From positions 1-5,926 of the forward strand of contig JAFUTM010000019.1 in assembly GCA_017484235.1 (NCBI GenBank): a DNA stretch of 5,926 nt, in the 5' to 3' direction. How positions within the stretch are numbered: position 1 is the stretch's first letter; every line of letters starts with the position of its first letter. Of the stretch, positions 5,770-5,926 are shown one piece after another. This DNA comes from Selenomonadaceae bacterium. GTDB taxonomy: Bacteria > Bacillota > Negativicutes > Selenomonadales > Selenomonadaceae. The notes beneath the pieces are model-generated. The model saw nothing but the letters and a program-made list of their open reading frames with translations. It was not told the DNA's origin and made no database searches. Both the position numbers and the translations under genes were made by a program.

Positions 5770-5926
5770 ATGAAAATATTAACAAATAAGACAGAACTCG
5801 ATGTGAGAGATTTTCAAGAGATTCTGGTGGCACACAATAACGATTACAACCGCAAGAAAAGTTTGAAGGGCTATTACATAGGCAAGCACGATATTTTAAG
5901 CAAAAAAGGCAGACCAAACGGCGCAC
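5770..5926 (+). CDS. Portal protein, N-terminal part (partial)
   Basis: An open reading frame starts at ATG 5770, seven bases after AAGAGG (5757-5762) and 11 bases after the terL stop, and runs off the window after 52 codons. The sequence MKILTNKTELDVRDFQEILV, then a YNRKKSLKGYYIGKHDILSK stretch, has the KGYYxGxHxIL element near residue 40 seen in SPP1 gp6-type portal proteins. The portal is the dodecameric ring at the capsid vertex through which TerL pumps DNA, and a portal gene directly after terL is the standard order. Only the N-terminus is visible, so the family call rests on this motif and on context. Confidence 0.8.
   Translation, partial: MKILTNKTELDVRDFQEILVAHNNDYNRKKSLKGYYIGKHDILSKKGRPNGA

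Noticed and set aside
5107..5926. Minus-strand open frames opposite the terL nuclease domain and the portal start
   Set aside because: They are shadows of the conserved coding strand and show no family features or start signals.

Overview
The window is a piece of a tailed-phage (Caudoviricetes) or prophage genome, most likely from a low-GC Bacillota (Firmicutes) host such as a gut clostridial relative. The evidence is AT-rich coding sequence, strong GGAGG-type ribosome binding sites, a SigA-like promoter, tight ATGA-type overlaps between genes, and every gene on the + strand. The right end has the classic packaging order of small terminase, large terminase and the start of a portal gene. The exact host cannot be read from the sequence, and no integrase, attachment site, tRNA or host gene is present to show whether this is an integrated prophage.

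Layout. Positions 1-78 hold the last 25 codons of an upstream gene. A small zinc-ribbon protein (98-325) and an unrecognised 139-aa protein (322-741) follow and overlap by ATGA. A well-formed extended -10 promoter (738-766) lies across the end of the 139-aa gene and drives the next block. That block begins with a DUF488-like protein carrying a duplicated C-terminal module (813-1583), followed by a short hairpin that could act as a terminator or attenuator (1597-1616). Next comes a two-part coding region (1637-2647 and about 2640-3029). Read together with a one-base shift, the two parts look like one Mom-type antirestriction DNA-modification protein: an adenine-methyltransferase-like N-terminal domain plus a GNAT/Mom-like C-terminal domain. 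A ParB/Srx-like protein (3026-3904), TerS (3906-4385), TerL (4382-5758) and the portal N-terminus (5770 to the window end) complete the region.

How the genes may work together. TerS and TerL recognise and pump phage DNA into the capsid through the portal. The genes just upstream look like a cargo block concerned with phage DNA chemistry: the Mom-like protein would modify adenines to protect the genome from restriction, and the ParB-like protein may bind DNA or nucleotide. Their position immediately before the terminase fits modification of DNA late, before packaging. That link is inferred from gene order and family resemblance.

The most notable points are the apparent +1 frameshift inside a CTA-repeat tract that separates the two halves of the Mom-like protein, the altered catalytic motif (YPPF) in its methyltransferase-like half, the promoter with 11-bp-phased GTCA repeats, and the tandem C-terminal module fused to the DUF488 domain. 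No intergenic stretch exceeds about 75 bases.
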